From CAWCOU01 sp963797335 (GTDB taxonomy: Bacteria > Pseudomonadota > Gammaproteobacteria > JAURND01): DNA of 64,000 nt. The DNA lies in contig CAWCOU010000008.1 in NCBI GenBank assembly GCA_963797335.1, positions 248,001 through 312,000 on the forward strand. The letters are read 5' to 3'. Position numbers and translations under genes: made by a program. Below the pieces are notes generated by a model, which saw only the letters and a program-made list of their open reading frames with translations, ran no database searches and was not told the DNA's origin. Positions 8,488 to 16,711 of this stretch are shown piece after piece (the first letter of the stretch is position 1; each line of letters starts with the position of its first letter).

Positions 8488-8928
8488 CTAACCGATGTTG
8501 CGTCTAAAATATAGAGTAAACAGGTTTGGGTTGTTGCCACCTGTCATGCACAGCCCTTGGTAACCCAGTGTCAACCCTTTGCCTGGAGAGAGGACCGTGG
8601 AAAGTGCTCCCGTTTGATCGATATTATTAACCGTGTATCCATATTCAGAACTGGTTTGAATAGTGAGTGGTATGCTTTGGGCAGAATTGTTAGTAATGTT
8701 GTAACTCAGATCAGTAACTGTGCAATTCGTTGTTGGCATCGGCACTATCACCATATCGCCATTCTGTTGTGGGGTAGTCATATCCGGAGTACAAGCGGAT
8801 TGATGCAACTGACTATCAGAATACGTACATGTACCGAGCGTAATAGTGACAGGGGTAATTGCTGCCTGGGCAAGAACAGCTGGGAGGATCAAAGAAAAAA
8901 GTCCTAGAAAAAATCGATTTGTTTGCAT
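8488..8928 (-). CDS. Secreted hypothetical protein
   Basis: 146 residues from the ATG at 8928, which has GGAGG 9 nt upstream. An in-frame upstream ATG lacks such a site. A Sec signal peptide (MQTNRFFLGLFSLILPAVLAQA) precedes a mature part with cysteines at TCTY, SACT, NCTV and GLCM, suggesting two disulfides in a beta-rich periplasmic or secreted domain. Family not recognised. It stands alone between repeats. Confidence 0.7.
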   Translation of the reverse strand: MQTNRFFLGLFSLILPAVLAQAAITPVTITLGTCTYSDSQLHQSACTPDMTTPQQNGDMVIVPMPTTNCTVTDLSYNITNNSAQSIPLTIQTSSEYGYTVNNIDQTGALSTVLSPGKGLTLGYQGLCMTGGNNPNLFTLYFRRNIG

Positions 8929-9113
8929 GAAAAAAAACCTCCAATATAAGAAGCTTATAGCCATGTCCAATATTAGAATTATCCTGAAAAATAAATTATA
9001 CGCTTGGTTTTATCAAAAGTAACTGTTTTTACGCCCTGAGCTCTTTGTTGTACCCGCATGGAGTGGGAATCCGTCCCCAGGGATAGGAAAGTTTCACGTC
9101 CTTGCGAACTGGA

Positions 9114-9133
9114 TCCCGGCATCCATGCCGGGA
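9114..9133. repeat. Short palindromic repeat
   Basis: A perfect 9-bp inverted repeat TCCCGGCAT-cc-ATGCCGGGA lies just downstream of sspB. It belongs to the family of Pro/Gly-codon-rich palindromes scattered through the window and could act as a terminator for the sspAB transcript. Confidence 0.6.
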
Positions 9134-9144
9134 CGACGCTTAAA

Positions 9145-9531
9145 TTACTTGACGATTTTTAAATTGGGTTTGCCGCGCGGGGGAGTTGGGGCGGTGGAAT
9201 CATCACCACCGTCGGCAATTTCTTCTTCCGGAAAAGCCATGCCTTGTCCGTTTTCTTTAGCGTAGATCGCCATAATAGCGGAAATGGGGGCATAGATTTG
9301 GCGGGGCACGCCGGAAAAACGGGCTTTAAACTCAATTGCCTCATTACCCAGCGCTAAGCCATGCACCACATGACCGGCAATGTTCAGCGTGATCTGGCCT
9401 TCTTTTACATATTCTTCTGGCACTTGACAGCCGGCTACATTGGCCTTGACGACGAGATACGGGGTTAATTGATTATCGGTTATCCACTCATAGAAGGCCC
9501 GGATTAAATAGGGCTTATTAGAGGTCATCAT
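9145..9531 (-). CDS. sspB: ClpXP adaptor SspB
   Basis: It delivers SsrA-tagged proteins to ClpXP. 128 residues. The substrate-binding domain (1-105) has the family features PYLIRAFYEWI, the ...PYLVVKANVAG strand and RQIYAPISAIMAIYAKENGQGM. An acidic/proline linker leads to the short ClpX-docking tail GKPNLKIVK. It overlaps the end of sspA by 14 bp, as expected for a coupled sspAB operon. Confidence 0.95.
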   Translation of the reverse strand: MMTSNKPYLIRAFYEWITDNQLTPYLVVKANVAGCQVPEEYVKEGQITLNIAGHVVHGLALGNEAIEFKARFSGVPRQIYAPISAIMAIYAKENGQGMAFPEEEIADGGDDSTAPTPPRGKPNLKIVK

Positions 9532-10153
9532 GGTTTGTTCTCAACTCACGCTCGGCCTCGGATAAACTGGCTTGGAATGAATTTCGCTTGAACATGCGTT
9601 TGGCATAGGTCGCGACCTGTTTTGCTTTCGGTAACAACGAAATGCCCAATTTCGGCAATCGCCATAACAAGGGGGCGATACAGCAATCCACCAAGGTAAA
9701 TTCTTCGCTTAAAAAATAAGTGGCATCACTAAAGACCGGGGCCAGTTTAATCAGGCTTTCTTGTAATTCCTTGCGAGCGGCTTCCGCATCTTTTTTATTA
9801 CCGCTTTCTATGCGGTGCGCCAAACTATACCAATCTTGCTCAATACGATACATCATCAGTCGGCTTTTTGCTCGGGCGACAGGATAAACGGGTAATAATG
9901 GCGGATGGGGGAAACGCTCGTCTAAATATTCCATAATGATATTAGACTGATATAACACCAAGTCTCGATCGACCAGGGTGGGTAGCGTGTTATAGGGATT
10001 CAGGTGAACCAAGTCTTCAGGAGGTTGCTGGGGATTAACGCTCAGGATGTCGACGGTTACGTCTTTTTCAGCGAGAACAATTCGAACTCGATGGCTGTGT
10101 AAATCTAAATCCCCGGAGTACAGGGTCATTACAGATCGTCTCACGGCTGTCAC
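9518..10153 (-). CDS. sspA: Stringent starvation protein A
   Basis: A glutathione-S-transferase-fold, RNA polymerase-associated regulator, 211 residues. The N-terminal thioredoxin-like domain (RSVMTLYSGD, HRVRIVLAEKDV, NPYNTLPTLVDRDLVLYQSNIIMEYLDERFPHPPL) and the all-helical C-terminal domain are complete. The start is GTG at 10153, because AAGGAG lies 7 nt upstream. It lies downstream of rplM-rpsI with a tRNA-Gln gene between. The petABC genes often found near this operon are absent. Confidence 0.95.
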   Translation of the reverse strand: MTAVRRSVMTLYSGDLDLHSHRVRIVLAEKDVTVDILSVNPQQPPEDLVHLNPYNTLPTLVDRDLVLYQSNIIMEYLDERFPHPPLLPVYPVARAKSRLMMYRIEQDWYSLAHRIESGNKKDAEAARKELQESLIKLAPVFSDATYFLSEEFTLVDCCIAPLLWRLPKLGISLLPKAKQVATYAKRMFKRNSFQASLSEAERELRTNHDDL

Positions 10154-10245
10154 TCTCTTCTCCTTGCAGCTTTACCTTCCAGTGATTGGCTGCTTTTTTG
10201 AAAAATGCAAATTTCGCATCCATGGCAATGAAGTATAGTCATCAG

Positions 10246-10319
10246 TGGCTGGGGGACTAGGATTCGAACCTAGGTTAACGGAGTCAGAGTCCGTAGTCCT
10301 ACCACTAGACGATCCCCCA
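10246..10319 (-). tRNA. tRNA-Gln (anticodon CTG)
   Basis: 74 nt with encoded CCA. The acceptor stem TGGGGGA pairs with TCCCCCA and the discriminator is G. The anticodon loop CTCTGAC gives CTG, and the T-loop is TTCGAAT. It sits between rpsI and sspA on the same strand and may be part of the ribosomal-protein transcript. Confidence 0.95.
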
Positions 10320-10370
10320 AAACTGCTCGAAATGAGACCAGAAGTTCCACACTGAACTCTGGGGGATGGA

Positions 10371-10808
10371 TTAACGCTTGGAATATTGGGGTGCTTTACG
10401 AGCTTTATGTAAACCAATTTTCTTGCGCTCAACCACTCGCGGATCGCGGGTCACAAATCCGGCGCGGCGTAATAATTGGCGCCAGCTTAAGCCATTCAAC
10501 ACCGTGCTGGGTGAACCACCTTCTTCGTCATAATCCAATAAAGCCCGAGCAATACCATGGCGAATAGCGCCGGCCTGGCCACTGCCACCCCCGCCGCAGA
10601 CCGTGATAAACAAATCAAATTTGTTTTGAATATCCAGGGCTACCAGCGGCTGCCGAACAATCATACGCGAGGTGTCACGACCGAAATAGTCTTCCAAGCT
10701 ACGGTTGTTGATGATGATTTTACCTTGGCCAGATTTAATAAAAACACGTGCTTTCGCTGTTTTACGACGTCCTGTGCCATAATTTTGATTCATTTGTTGT
10801 GCCGGCAT
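10371..10808 (-). CDS. rpsI: 30S ribosomal protein S9
   Basis: 145 residues. Family hallmarks: YGTGRRKTAKARVFIKSG, GGGGSGQAGAIRHGIARAL, the TRDPRVVERKK segment and the basic C-terminal tail KARKAPQYSKR that reaches the P site. The N-terminus is about 10 residues longer than E. coli S9. An internal ATG (MNQNYGTG) is an alternative start. It follows rplM by 3 bp. Confidence 0.98.
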   Translation of the reverse strand: MPAQQMNQNYGTGRRKTAKARVFIKSGQGKIIINNRSLEDYFGRDTSRMIVRQPLVALDIQNKFDLFITVCGGGGSGQAGAIRHGIARALLDYDEEGGSPSTVLNGLSWRQLLRRAGFVTRDPRVVERKKIGLHKARKAPQYSKR

Positions 10809-10811
10809 AAA

Positions 10812-11249
10812 TTAAATCTCTTTGATTTCTAAAATTTGAGGGGTTTGTGCCGCATGAGGATGTTCAGCGCCTACATACACTTTCAATTTTTTTAAGGTTT
10901 GACGACCTAGTGGGCCTTTGGGCAACATGCCTTTTACTGCCTTTTCCAACACCGCAGCAGGATCTTTGGCCAGCCAATCTTCAAAGTTAATGGACCGTAT
11001 CCCCCCGGGGAAACCGGTGTTACGATAATAAATTTTATCCGCTGCTTTATTGCCTGTTACCCGCAGATTCTCTGCATGAATAACGACGATATAATCACCC
11101 GTATCGACATGGGGGGTAAACGTGGCTTTGTGTTTTCCTCGTAAACGCCGGGCAATTTCTGTGGCTAACCGACCCAACGTTTTATTCGTGGCATCAACTA
11201 AATACCAGTTATGCTGCGCCGTTTCCACCGTGGCATTGTAAGTACCCAT
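10812..11249 (-). CDS. rplM: 50S ribosomal protein L13
   Basis: 145 residues. Seen: HNWYLVDATNKTLGRLATEIARRLRGKHK near the N-terminus, GDYIVVIHAENLRVTG, and KAVKGMLPKGPLGR. It is first gene of rplM-rpsI. The promoter should lie in the 500-bp gap upstream (11250-11756). Confidence 0.98.
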   Translation of the reverse strand: MGTYNATVETAQHNWYLVDATNKTLGRLATEIARRLRGKHKATFTPHVDTGDYIVVIHAENLRVTGNKAADKIYYRNTGFPGGIRSINFEDWLAKDPAAVLEKAVKGMLPKGPLGRQTLKKLKVYVGAEHPHAAQTPQILEIKEI

Positions 11250-11756
11250 AAACCGCTTGCTCCAGTTAAAATCGTAAGAATTCTTATCCAGTACACCAGA
11301 AGATAAAGACCTTATCCCCCAATGAGATAATATAAAAGGGGTTAGATATTACCTGACTCGCCAGCAAGATACAACATTATTGCATAACGATTAGCCAGGC
11401 GGGCAAATTCCTCGGATAACCTGGGAGAATCGCGAGTAATTACTGAAATTTTGCATAATTTTACGTGCATTTCGATGGCAATGGTGTTATGTTGCGCCCT
11501 GATTCATTGATGTTTTTGATTGAGCACAGGGATTACTACGGATTCCATATCTTGGGTCGTGACGCGTGCAGCTGAAAGTGATTCCTCTACCAATCAAAAA
11601 GGTAGTTTCTCCCTTTGATAAGAGATTTGCTAGGTCCATTGGCAAAGCCTAAAGCTTGCTGAGTAAGGCCTAGTTCGTTTTAAGGACACGATTGTATGCT
11701 TTTTTCTTTTAACGATTCAATCACTTTCCAACTAACCTAAAGAGGATTTAACTCAT
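11250..11756. other. 507-bp intergenic region between rplM and the HU gene
   Basis: A divergent regulatory gap. It must hold the rplM promoter on the minus strand and the HU promoter on the plus strand. I see no convincing open frame or known RNA. AAAGAGG lies just ahead of the HU start. The T-rich stretch at 11697-11713 is not preceded by a strong hairpin. An unrecognised small RNA cannot be excluded. Confidence 0.5.
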
Positions 11757-12191
11757 ATGGCAATCACCAAGAAATCTGTTAAAAAACCGGCAGCCAAAAA
11801 AGCAGCTGGTCGCAAGCCTGCCAAGAAGACGAAGCCTGCTGTCAAAGCAAAAACAGCCTCCGTCAAAAGATCCACAGTTTCGGTAAAAACTCCTTTCACT
11901 AAGTCACAGATTCTCAACCATCTGACCAATGGCACTGATTTGAAGAGAAAAGAAGTAGTGGCTGTTTTTGACGGATTGCATGACTTGTTAGAAGCCCATT
12001 TGAGCAAAAAAGGACCTGGGGAATTTAATTTCATCGGCTTATTGAAATTCCGCGTGATCCATAAACCACCCACTAAGGCCCGCCCAGGCATTAATCCTTT
12101 TACTGGCCAACCCACCGTTTTTCCAGCAAAACCAGCTCGCAATGTATTGAAAGTAAGACCGTTGAAGAAACTAAAAGAAATCGTTACCTAA
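11757..12191 (+). CDS. HU/IHF-family DNA-binding protein with Lys/Ala-rich N-terminal tail
   Basis: 144 residues in two parts. Residues 1-40 are a histone H1-like Lys/Ala/Pro tail (KKPAAKKAAGRKPAKK). Residues 42-140 are an HU fold with FTKSQILNHLTNGTDLKRKEVVAVFDGL and the DNA-binding arm RPGINPFTGQPTVFPAKPARNVLKVRP. Such tailed HU proteins occur in several host-associated bacteria and probably compact DNA through charge. It is monocistronic, with a strong terminator at 12204. Confidence 0.9.
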   Translation: MAITKKSVKKPAAKKAAGRKPAKKTKPAVKAKTASVKRSTVSVKTPFTKSQILNHLTNGTDLKRKEVVAVFDGLHDLLEAHLSKKGPGEFNFIGLLKFRVIHKPPTKARPGINPFTGQPTVFPAKPARNVLKVRPLKKLKEIVT

Positions 12192-12203
12192 AATGCCACA
12201 CAG

Positions 12204-12234
12204 ACAGTTCCCGCACTTGCGGGAACTGTTATTT
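12204..12234 (+). terminator. Rho-independent terminator after the HU gene
   Basis: A perfect 11-bp stem, ACAGTTCCCGC with loop ACTT and GCGGGAACTGT, is followed by TATTT. It starts 12 bp after the HU stop. Confidence 0.85.
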
Positions 12235-12260
12235 AGCCACTAGCCTACTGGTTTGATGAG

Positions 12261-12485
12261 ATGCACGAGATGATCTCAGCTAATTTACAATCACTGACTC
12301 ACCAGCTGAATGAGCTGTTACATGCTTATCAGCAGCTTCGCCACGAAAATTTTTCCTTACGGATGGAATTAATCAATCTTAAAAAGACGCATGATCTGTT
12401 GATGGATAAGAATCAACAGGCGGTCTTTAAGATTAAACACGTTGTCAGCCAATTACGGGAAGAAATCCATGAGCGAATCGTATAA
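12261..12485 (+). CDS. Coiled-coil protein of the TIGR02449/ZapB-like family
   Basis: 74 residues, almost entirely heptad-patterned helix (LTHQLNELLHAYQQLRHENFSLRMELINLKK). Small coiled-coil proteins of this type are encoded directly before zapA in gammaproteobacteria and are presumed to act with it at the Z ring. It overlaps the zapA start by 17 bp. An internal ATG at 12270 is an alternative start. Confidence 0.8.
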   Translation: MHEMISANLQSLTHQLNELLHAYQQLRHENFSLRMELINLKKTHDLLMDKNQQAVFKIKHVVSQLREEIHERIV

Positions 12486-12783
12486 TACGGTCTCCCTCAG
12501 TATTTTGGGTAAACTTTATAAGGTAAAGTGCCCAACCGAAAAAATTAGTGAATTACGTGAGTCCGCGCAATACCTGGAAGAGAAAATGCGCAAGCTCAGC
12601 CAAAACAGTAAAATAGCGAGCGCCGATCGTTTAGCGGTTATTACGGCTTTAAACATCACTCATGAACTGTTATTGCAAAAAATGCAAGCCACCGATTACA
12701 TCGAAGCCATGAATCAACGTATTTATGATTTGCAACAGAAAATCGCCGTGGCGCTAGTCAACTCCGTAGAAGAGCAGGTATAA
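12469..12783 (+). CDS. zapA: Cell division protein ZapA
   Basis: It bundles FtsZ filaments at mid-cell. 104 residues from the ATG at 12469, which has GGGAAGA upstream; a GTG at 12442 would add nine non-conserved residues. The N-terminal globular domain (VSLSILGKLYKVKCPTE, LRESAQYLEEKM) leads into a C-terminal coiled coil. The order zapB-like, zapA, 6S RNA, fau is the conserved gammaproteobacterial arrangement. Confidence 0.93.
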   Translation: MSESYNTVSLSILGKLYKVKCPTEKISELRESAQYLEEKMRKLSQNSKIASADRLAVITALNITHELLLQKMQATDYIEAMNQRIYDLQQKIAVALVNSVEEQV

Positions 12784-12784
12784 T

Positions 12785-12976
12785 GCGTTTGCCTCTGTGG
12801 TATGCGCTGATAGATGAGTCATTCTTGAACCAATATTCATTACACTGGGTTTCAGATAGCGTATTTGCTGTTGTGCCAGCCATTTTTTGGCAAGCCTGAA
12901 GCAAACCTGAGAATCCCACCTGAACCATCTGGTTCAGAGTCAACCTCTATGGGCGGTAGTTACGGAGGCACCGTTG
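12785..12976 (+). ncRNA. ssrS: 6S RNA
   Basis: The position between zapA and fau is the conserved 6S locus. The 5' end TGCCTCTGTGG can pair with the 3' end ACGGAGGCACC to form the closing stem. The 3' half carries the recognisable CACCTGAACCATCTGGTTCA hairpin followed by GGGCGGT, matching the E. coli 6S 3' half. The length of about 190 nt fits. The RNA mimics an open promoter to sequester sigma70 RNA polymerase in stationary phase. Ends are approximate. Confidence 0.88.
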
Positions 12977-13031
12977 TCTGTCACCGCTCTTCCTAGAATT
13001 TCGATCGCACGAAAAGCCACTAAATCCAACC

Positions 13032-13652
13032 GTGAGTGTTAAAGGAAAGCCAGTGCCTGAACCGTTACTGTTTAACGATCGCAATGCCATACGGCTGGCC
13101 ATGCGTCAGCGACGTCGGCAAGTTCCACCCATTCTACAACAACACATCGCAGTAGCCATCAGTCATTATGTCAGCCTCGCGCCTTGGTTTCAGCCGTGCC
13201 AACACCTGGCCTTCTACTGGCCGACGCCAGGAGAAATTGATACGCTGCCACTCATGCAATGCGCTTGGCAAGCTGGAAAAACCTGTTACCTACCCATTTG
13301 CTGCGACAAAACTGAGACGCTGATCTTTGCCCCCTATCGACCAGGGGATAAGTTAATTCCAAATCGTTACGGCATCCCAGAACCACCAAAACCGATTCAT
13401 CCACTCCCGGCATTGGATTTAATCTTTACACCGTTGCTGGCGTTTGATAAACAGGGCAACCGTCTCGGCTCAGGAAAAGGGTATTACGATAAAACCTTTG
13501 CTGATGGGCAACAGTGCCTGCCACCTAAATTAATAGGTCTAGCTTATGGGTTTCAAGAAATACCCGATTGCATGAAACAACCCTGGGATATTCCTTTACA
13601 CCAGGTCGTTATTTTTGATACAAATTCTGGACGCGTGCACGAGAATCACTAA
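13032..13652 (+). CDS. fau: 5-formyltetrahydrofolate cyclo-ligase
   Basis: It converts 5-formyl-THF to 5,10-methenyl-THF with ATP. 206 residues. Seen: RLAMRQRRRQ near the N-terminus, AFYWPTPGEIDTLPLM, the substrate-binding region DLIFTPLLAFD and the signature GNRLGSGKGYYDKTF. The start is GTG at 13032. It lies directly after 6S RNA, as in E. coli (ygfA), where processing of 6S from a read-through transcript is known. Confidence 0.95.
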   Translation: MSVKGKPVPEPLLFNDRNAIRLAMRQRRRQVPPILQQHIAVAISHYVSLAPWFQPCQHLAFYWPTPGEIDTLPLMQCAWQAGKTCYLPICCDKTETLIFAPYRPGDKLIPNRYGIPEPPKPIHPLPALDLIFTPLLAFDKQGNRLGSGKGYYDKTFADGQQCLPPKLIGLAYGFQEIPDCMKQPWDIPLHQVVIFDTNSGRVHENH

Positions 13653-13676
13653 AACAGAGGAACACGGAGAAAACAC

Positions 13677-14696
13677 ATGAATGCCGAGTGTCAACAAACC
13701 CGTAAACGTACCTGGACTATTGCGCAAATTATCGCCTTGTTTGAGCGGCCGTTTCTCGACTTACTGTATGAAGCACAAACCGTTCATCGCCAGCATTTTC
13801 CAGCTGGCTCTATGCAGCTCACCACTTTGCTTAATATCAAAGTCGGCGGCTGCCCTGAAGATTGTCATTATTGCCCGCAGGCAGCCCGCTATCACACGGG
13901 TGTAAAAGCCAAGAAACTACTATCGGCCGACGCTGTTCGAGAACAGGCACTGGCTGCGAAAGCAGCCGGCTCTACGCGATTTTGCATGAGTGCGGCTTGG
14001 CGTGAACTAAAAGATCGTGATTTACCCGCTATTTGCAATCTCATTCGGGAAGTCAAAGAATTGGGGTTAGAATCCTGTTTAACCTTAGGTATGATAACTG
14101 AATCGCAAGCACAGGCATTAAAAGAGGCCGGCCTGGATTACTACAATCATAATATCGACAGTTCGGAGGAGTTTTACGAAAAAATCATTACCACACGAAC
14201 TTATCAAGACCGCTTACAAACATTGCAGCGCGTGCGTGATTCCGGTATGAAAGTGTGTTGCGGTGGTATCATTGGCATGGGCGAATCGCGTGCGGATAGA
14301 GCCGGTATGATTTTCACCCTAGCCAATCTTGACCCTCATCCAGAAAGCGTACCTATCAATTTGTTAGCCTCCGTCGATGGTACTCCTCTGGAAAATAGAG
14401 CGATGCTAGACCCTATCGAAGCTGTGCGCACCATCGCGGTCGCTCGTATTGTTTTGCCAAAAGCTCGAGTTCGGCTAGCCGCCGGACGAATTCGCATGAC
14501 CGATGAATGGCAGGCATTATCTTTTCTGGCGGGAGCCAACTCTATTTTTTACGGTCGGGAGATTTTAAATACCACCGAAAACCCAGCCGCAAAAAAAGAT
14601 TTAGAATTACTCACACGCCTGGGAATCCCCATTGAAAACTCCCCTGAATTTCAAGAAGCCGCTACGGAAATTCGTAACTGTTCGGTTACCGCGTAG
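13677..14696 (+). CDS. bioB: Biotin synthase
   Basis: A radical-SAM enzyme that inserts sulfur into dethiobiotin. 339 residues. The [4Fe-4S] motif is C59-x3-C63-x2-C66 (CPEDCHYC). Later family segments include YNHNIDSSEEFYEKI, CCGGIIGMGESRADR, VPINLLASVDGTPLE and RLAAGRIRMT (an arginine near the [2Fe-2S] cluster). It is 24 bp after fau. The other bio genes of the window (bioF, bioD) lie 2-4 kb downstream on the opposite strand; bioA, bioC and bioH are not here. Confidence 0.97.
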   Translation: MNAECQQTRKRTWTIAQIIALFERPFLDLLYEAQTVHRQHFPAGSMQLTTLLNIKVGGCPEDCHYCPQAARYHTGVKAKKLLSADAVREQALAAKAAGSTRFCMSAAWRELKDRDLPAICNLIREVKELGLESCLTLGMITESQAQALKEAGLDYYNHNIDSSEEFYEKIITTRTYQDRLQTLQRVRDSGMKVCCGGIIGMGESRADRAGMIFTLANLDPHPESVPINLLASVDGTPLENRAMLDPIEAVRTIAVARIVLPKARVRLAAGRIRMTDEWQALSFLAGANSIFYGREILNTTENPAAKKDLELLTRLGIPIENSPEFQEAATEIRNCSVTA

Positions 14697-14726
14697 TAAC
14701 GCGGAGCATGCGCGGCATTTTGAGCT

Positions 14727-14756
14727 TTGTCACTCCATCCCCCTCCATGATATAAT
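14727..14756 (+). promoter_or_regulatory. Promoter of RNase P RNA
   Basis: TTGTCA (14727-14732), an 18-bp spacer, and a perfect TATAAT (14751-14756) end about 5 nt before the mature 5' end of rnpB. This is a strong sigma70-type promoter. Confidence 0.75.
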
Positions 14757-14760
14757 CAAA

Positions 14761-15118
14761 GAGAGTCGGCCAGACAGTCGCTATTGTTTTACAATAGAGG
14801 AAAGTCCGGGCTCCATAGGGTAAGGCGCCAGGTAACGCCTGGGAGACGCAAGTCTACGGAAAGTGCCACAGAAAATATACCGCCCTTGTTTCGCAAGGGT
14901 AAGGGTGAAATGGTGCGGTAAGAGCGCACCGCATCAGTGGTAACACTGATGGCAGGGAAAACCCCGCCTGGAGCAAGACCAAATAGGGATTCGCGCGGTA
15001 TTCGTACCGCTGGCGTGGCCCACGCCTGAATCCGGGTAGGTTGCACGAGGTGTGTGGCGACACACATCCCAGATAGATGACTGTCCTAGACAGAACCCGG
15101 CTTATCGGCTGACTCACT
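14761..15118 (+). ncRNA. rnpB: RNase P RNA (class A)
   Basis: The catalytic RNA that trims tRNA 5' leaders. Conserved blocks seen in order: CGGCCAGACAGTCGC, GAGGAAAGTCCGGGCTCCA, GCCAGGTAACGCCTGGG, AAGGGTGAAA, GGTAAGAGCGCACCG, GGAGCAAGACCAAATAG, GGGTAGG, ACAGAACCCGGCTTATCGGC. The 5' GAGTCGGC pairs with the 3' GGCTGACTC (P1). About 358 nt. The several short open frames inside it are not genes. Confidence 0.97.
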
Positions 15119-15686
15119 TATTTAGTAATAGCTCAGACACCCCGTATCTTTGGCATAAACGCTCGGATCTTAGTCGAGTTTGGTGAGAAAAATTTTCCCG
15201 CCAAATCGGCAAAATACGAACGCTTCCATCCTGGGGCAGAGCTGTTACCTTGTTTAAACTAATGGATGATGACCTCAATGGAAGAGTACAAAATACTGCC
15301 ACACCCTCATATCGGCATTGATACCCTTGAAATGCTTCCGCAAAAAACTAGATCATTTGCCATAAATGATACTGGCATGGATCCACCGGGTTCCTTATCG
15401 GACGCTCCTTGTTATTCAATCTATCTCTCGCCTGAGCCGGAGGATAATCTCTGCCGGTGAAAAAATGATAAGTTAACCCGTCATTTCAAAGAAAATTTCA
15501 ATCTGCCTACCATTTGCTTATAACCTCAATGACAATGTCAGGCTGAGAAAATGGAATATTTGAACAAAAGATAGTAACTCTCCTGCCCCTCTGAACATTA
15601 TAATTCATTAGGCGAACATTTTCTGTAAAATTAATATTTTATTTATTGAATTTACATCCTAAGGTCTTTTTAAACCATAGAGGCAC
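15119..15686. other. Gene-poor stretch after rnpB
   Basis: One plus-strand frame is open from 15117 to a TAA at 15260 (RILVEFGEKNFPAKSAKYER) without a start codon. The same frame continues from the ATG at 15266 to 15460 (64 codons, MMTSMEEYKILPHPHIGID). I do not recognise either part. A broken gene is possible, but there is no ribosome-binding site and composition is neutral. Nothing else is seen up to 15686. Confidence 0.3.
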
Positions 15687-15824
15687 TTATTGTGACGTTG
15701 AAAAAATTAACTTGCCCTCGTTAAAACTCAAATTATAAGCATCATCCGCCAAACCCACGCTTTTTAAAAACGGCGAATGTATAAAAAAATCCAAAATACG
15801 TAGACGAAGTATTTCTTTATTCAT
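15687..15824 (-). CDS. Small hypothetical protein
   Basis: 45 codons starting at the ATG at 15824, which overlaps the end of the gene upstream (15817-16051), so the two may be translationally coupled. It reads MNKEILRLRILDFF, then KSVGLADDAYNLSFNEGKL. No known domain. The coupling is the only support for it being real. Confidence 0.35.
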   Translation of the reverse strand: MNKEILRLRILDFFIHSPFLKSVGLADDAYNLSFNEGKLIFSTSQ

Positions 15825-16051
15825 GGATTTCTTCCAATTTCTGACCACGAATCACTGGTATCGTTGGTGGTAAATGTTTAATAAATTTATGTTTTCCATC
15901 TGGAAATACCTCTATCAAATCATCTTTTTTTTCTGATAAGAACACTACTTCCAGATGCAAGAGCCGCCCAATACGCCTGTTTAAGCGCCACTTCAGCAAG
16001 TTCCGGAATATGTTCTTCTAGAAATGAAATTGCTTCTTCACTCAGTGCCAT
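15817..16051 (-). pseudogene. Small conserved-type gene with a frameshift in an A8 tract
   Basis: The reading begins at the ATG at 16051, with AAGGAG 6 nt upstream. It encodes MALSEEAISFLEEHIPEL, continuing to an early stop just after a run of eight A. Removing one A joins it to the downstream frame DDLIEVFPDGKHKFIKH, LPPTIPVIRGQKLEEIHE, giving a complete protein of about 77 residues. Proteins with the pattern EVFPDG...IKxxPPxxPVxxGQ are familiar to me as widespread short orphans, often near toxin-antitoxin genes. The cause may be a mutation, slippage or a sequencing error. Confidence 0.65.
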
Positions 16052-16105
16052 TAATAACTCCTTCTGTGTGTGGTTTCTCAAACAGTCTTGCTCACTAGCT
16101 TGAGT

Positions 16106-16699
16106 TTATGTATCAGCAGTGACATATACTTCACTGGCCCAGGTTTGCAATAATTGGTTGAATGCTGACTCTTCAATTTGCTGCAACAAAGTCATGTGGT
16201 GCTCATGGCCGTCGATGGCTTGCAGCCATTGCAAAATTTCTTGTAGGTGTTTTTCTTCTTCTTTCAAAATTCCGCGGAATACGGAAGGTTGGCCTGTTTG
16301 CTGAAATACTTCTTCCCAGGCGGTGTAAAATTTTAGGGCGCGAATTTCAATTAACCAGGTGGTGTATAGATAGGCATGGCTGGGGTTGGTGATGCCTAAT
16401 TTTTCGACTGCGGCATGGTCTACTGTTTGAAAGTAAGCTTGCGCGGCTTTGCCACATAACAAACTTTCTGGTGCGTAGGTGTCGCATATCTTCGGGGCGA
16501 TTTTTTTAGCGGCGCGTTTTAATACTTGCGCATGGCGTATTTCTTCTGCTGCGTGGCTTAATAATTTTTCACTTAGCACGTCTTGACGCTGGCTTTTTAA
16601 TATTTTGCGGGCACCCATGTATTCTAATAGGCTGAGGGTGTTTAAAAACCGGGCGTAGGTTTGGGGATCATTCATTATGCTAATGAGCAGTGATTTCAT
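16106..16699 (-). CDS. Ferritin-like di-iron protein linked to bioD
   Basis: 197 residues, all-helical. Putative metal ligands are spaced as in ferritin-like di-iron enzymes: Glu26, Glu53-x2-His56 (EEIRHA), Glu118 and Glu148-x2-His151 (EEKHLQ). No transmembrane or signal sequence. It begins 13 bp after bioD on the same strand, so it is probably in one operon. Family members include oxidases, hydroxylases (MiaE type) and iron stores. A role in biotin precursor supply is suggested only by position. Confidence 0.75.
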   Translation of the reverse strand: MKSLLISIMNDPQTYARFLNTLSLLEYMGARKILKSQRQDVLSEKLLSHAAEEIRHAQVLKRAAKKIAPKICDTYAPESLLCGKAAQAYFQTVDHAAVEKLGITNPSHAYLYTTWLIEIRALKFYTAWEEVFQQTGQPSVFRGILKEEEKHLQEILQWLQAIDGHEHHMTLLQQIEESAFNQLLQTWASEVYVTADT

Positions 16700-16711
16700 G
16701 GCAATCTATCT

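Noticed and set aside
14789..15302. Several overlapping open frames on both strands around 14.8-15.3 kb
   Set aside because: They lie mostly inside RNase P RNA, whose conserved blocks fully explain that sequence.
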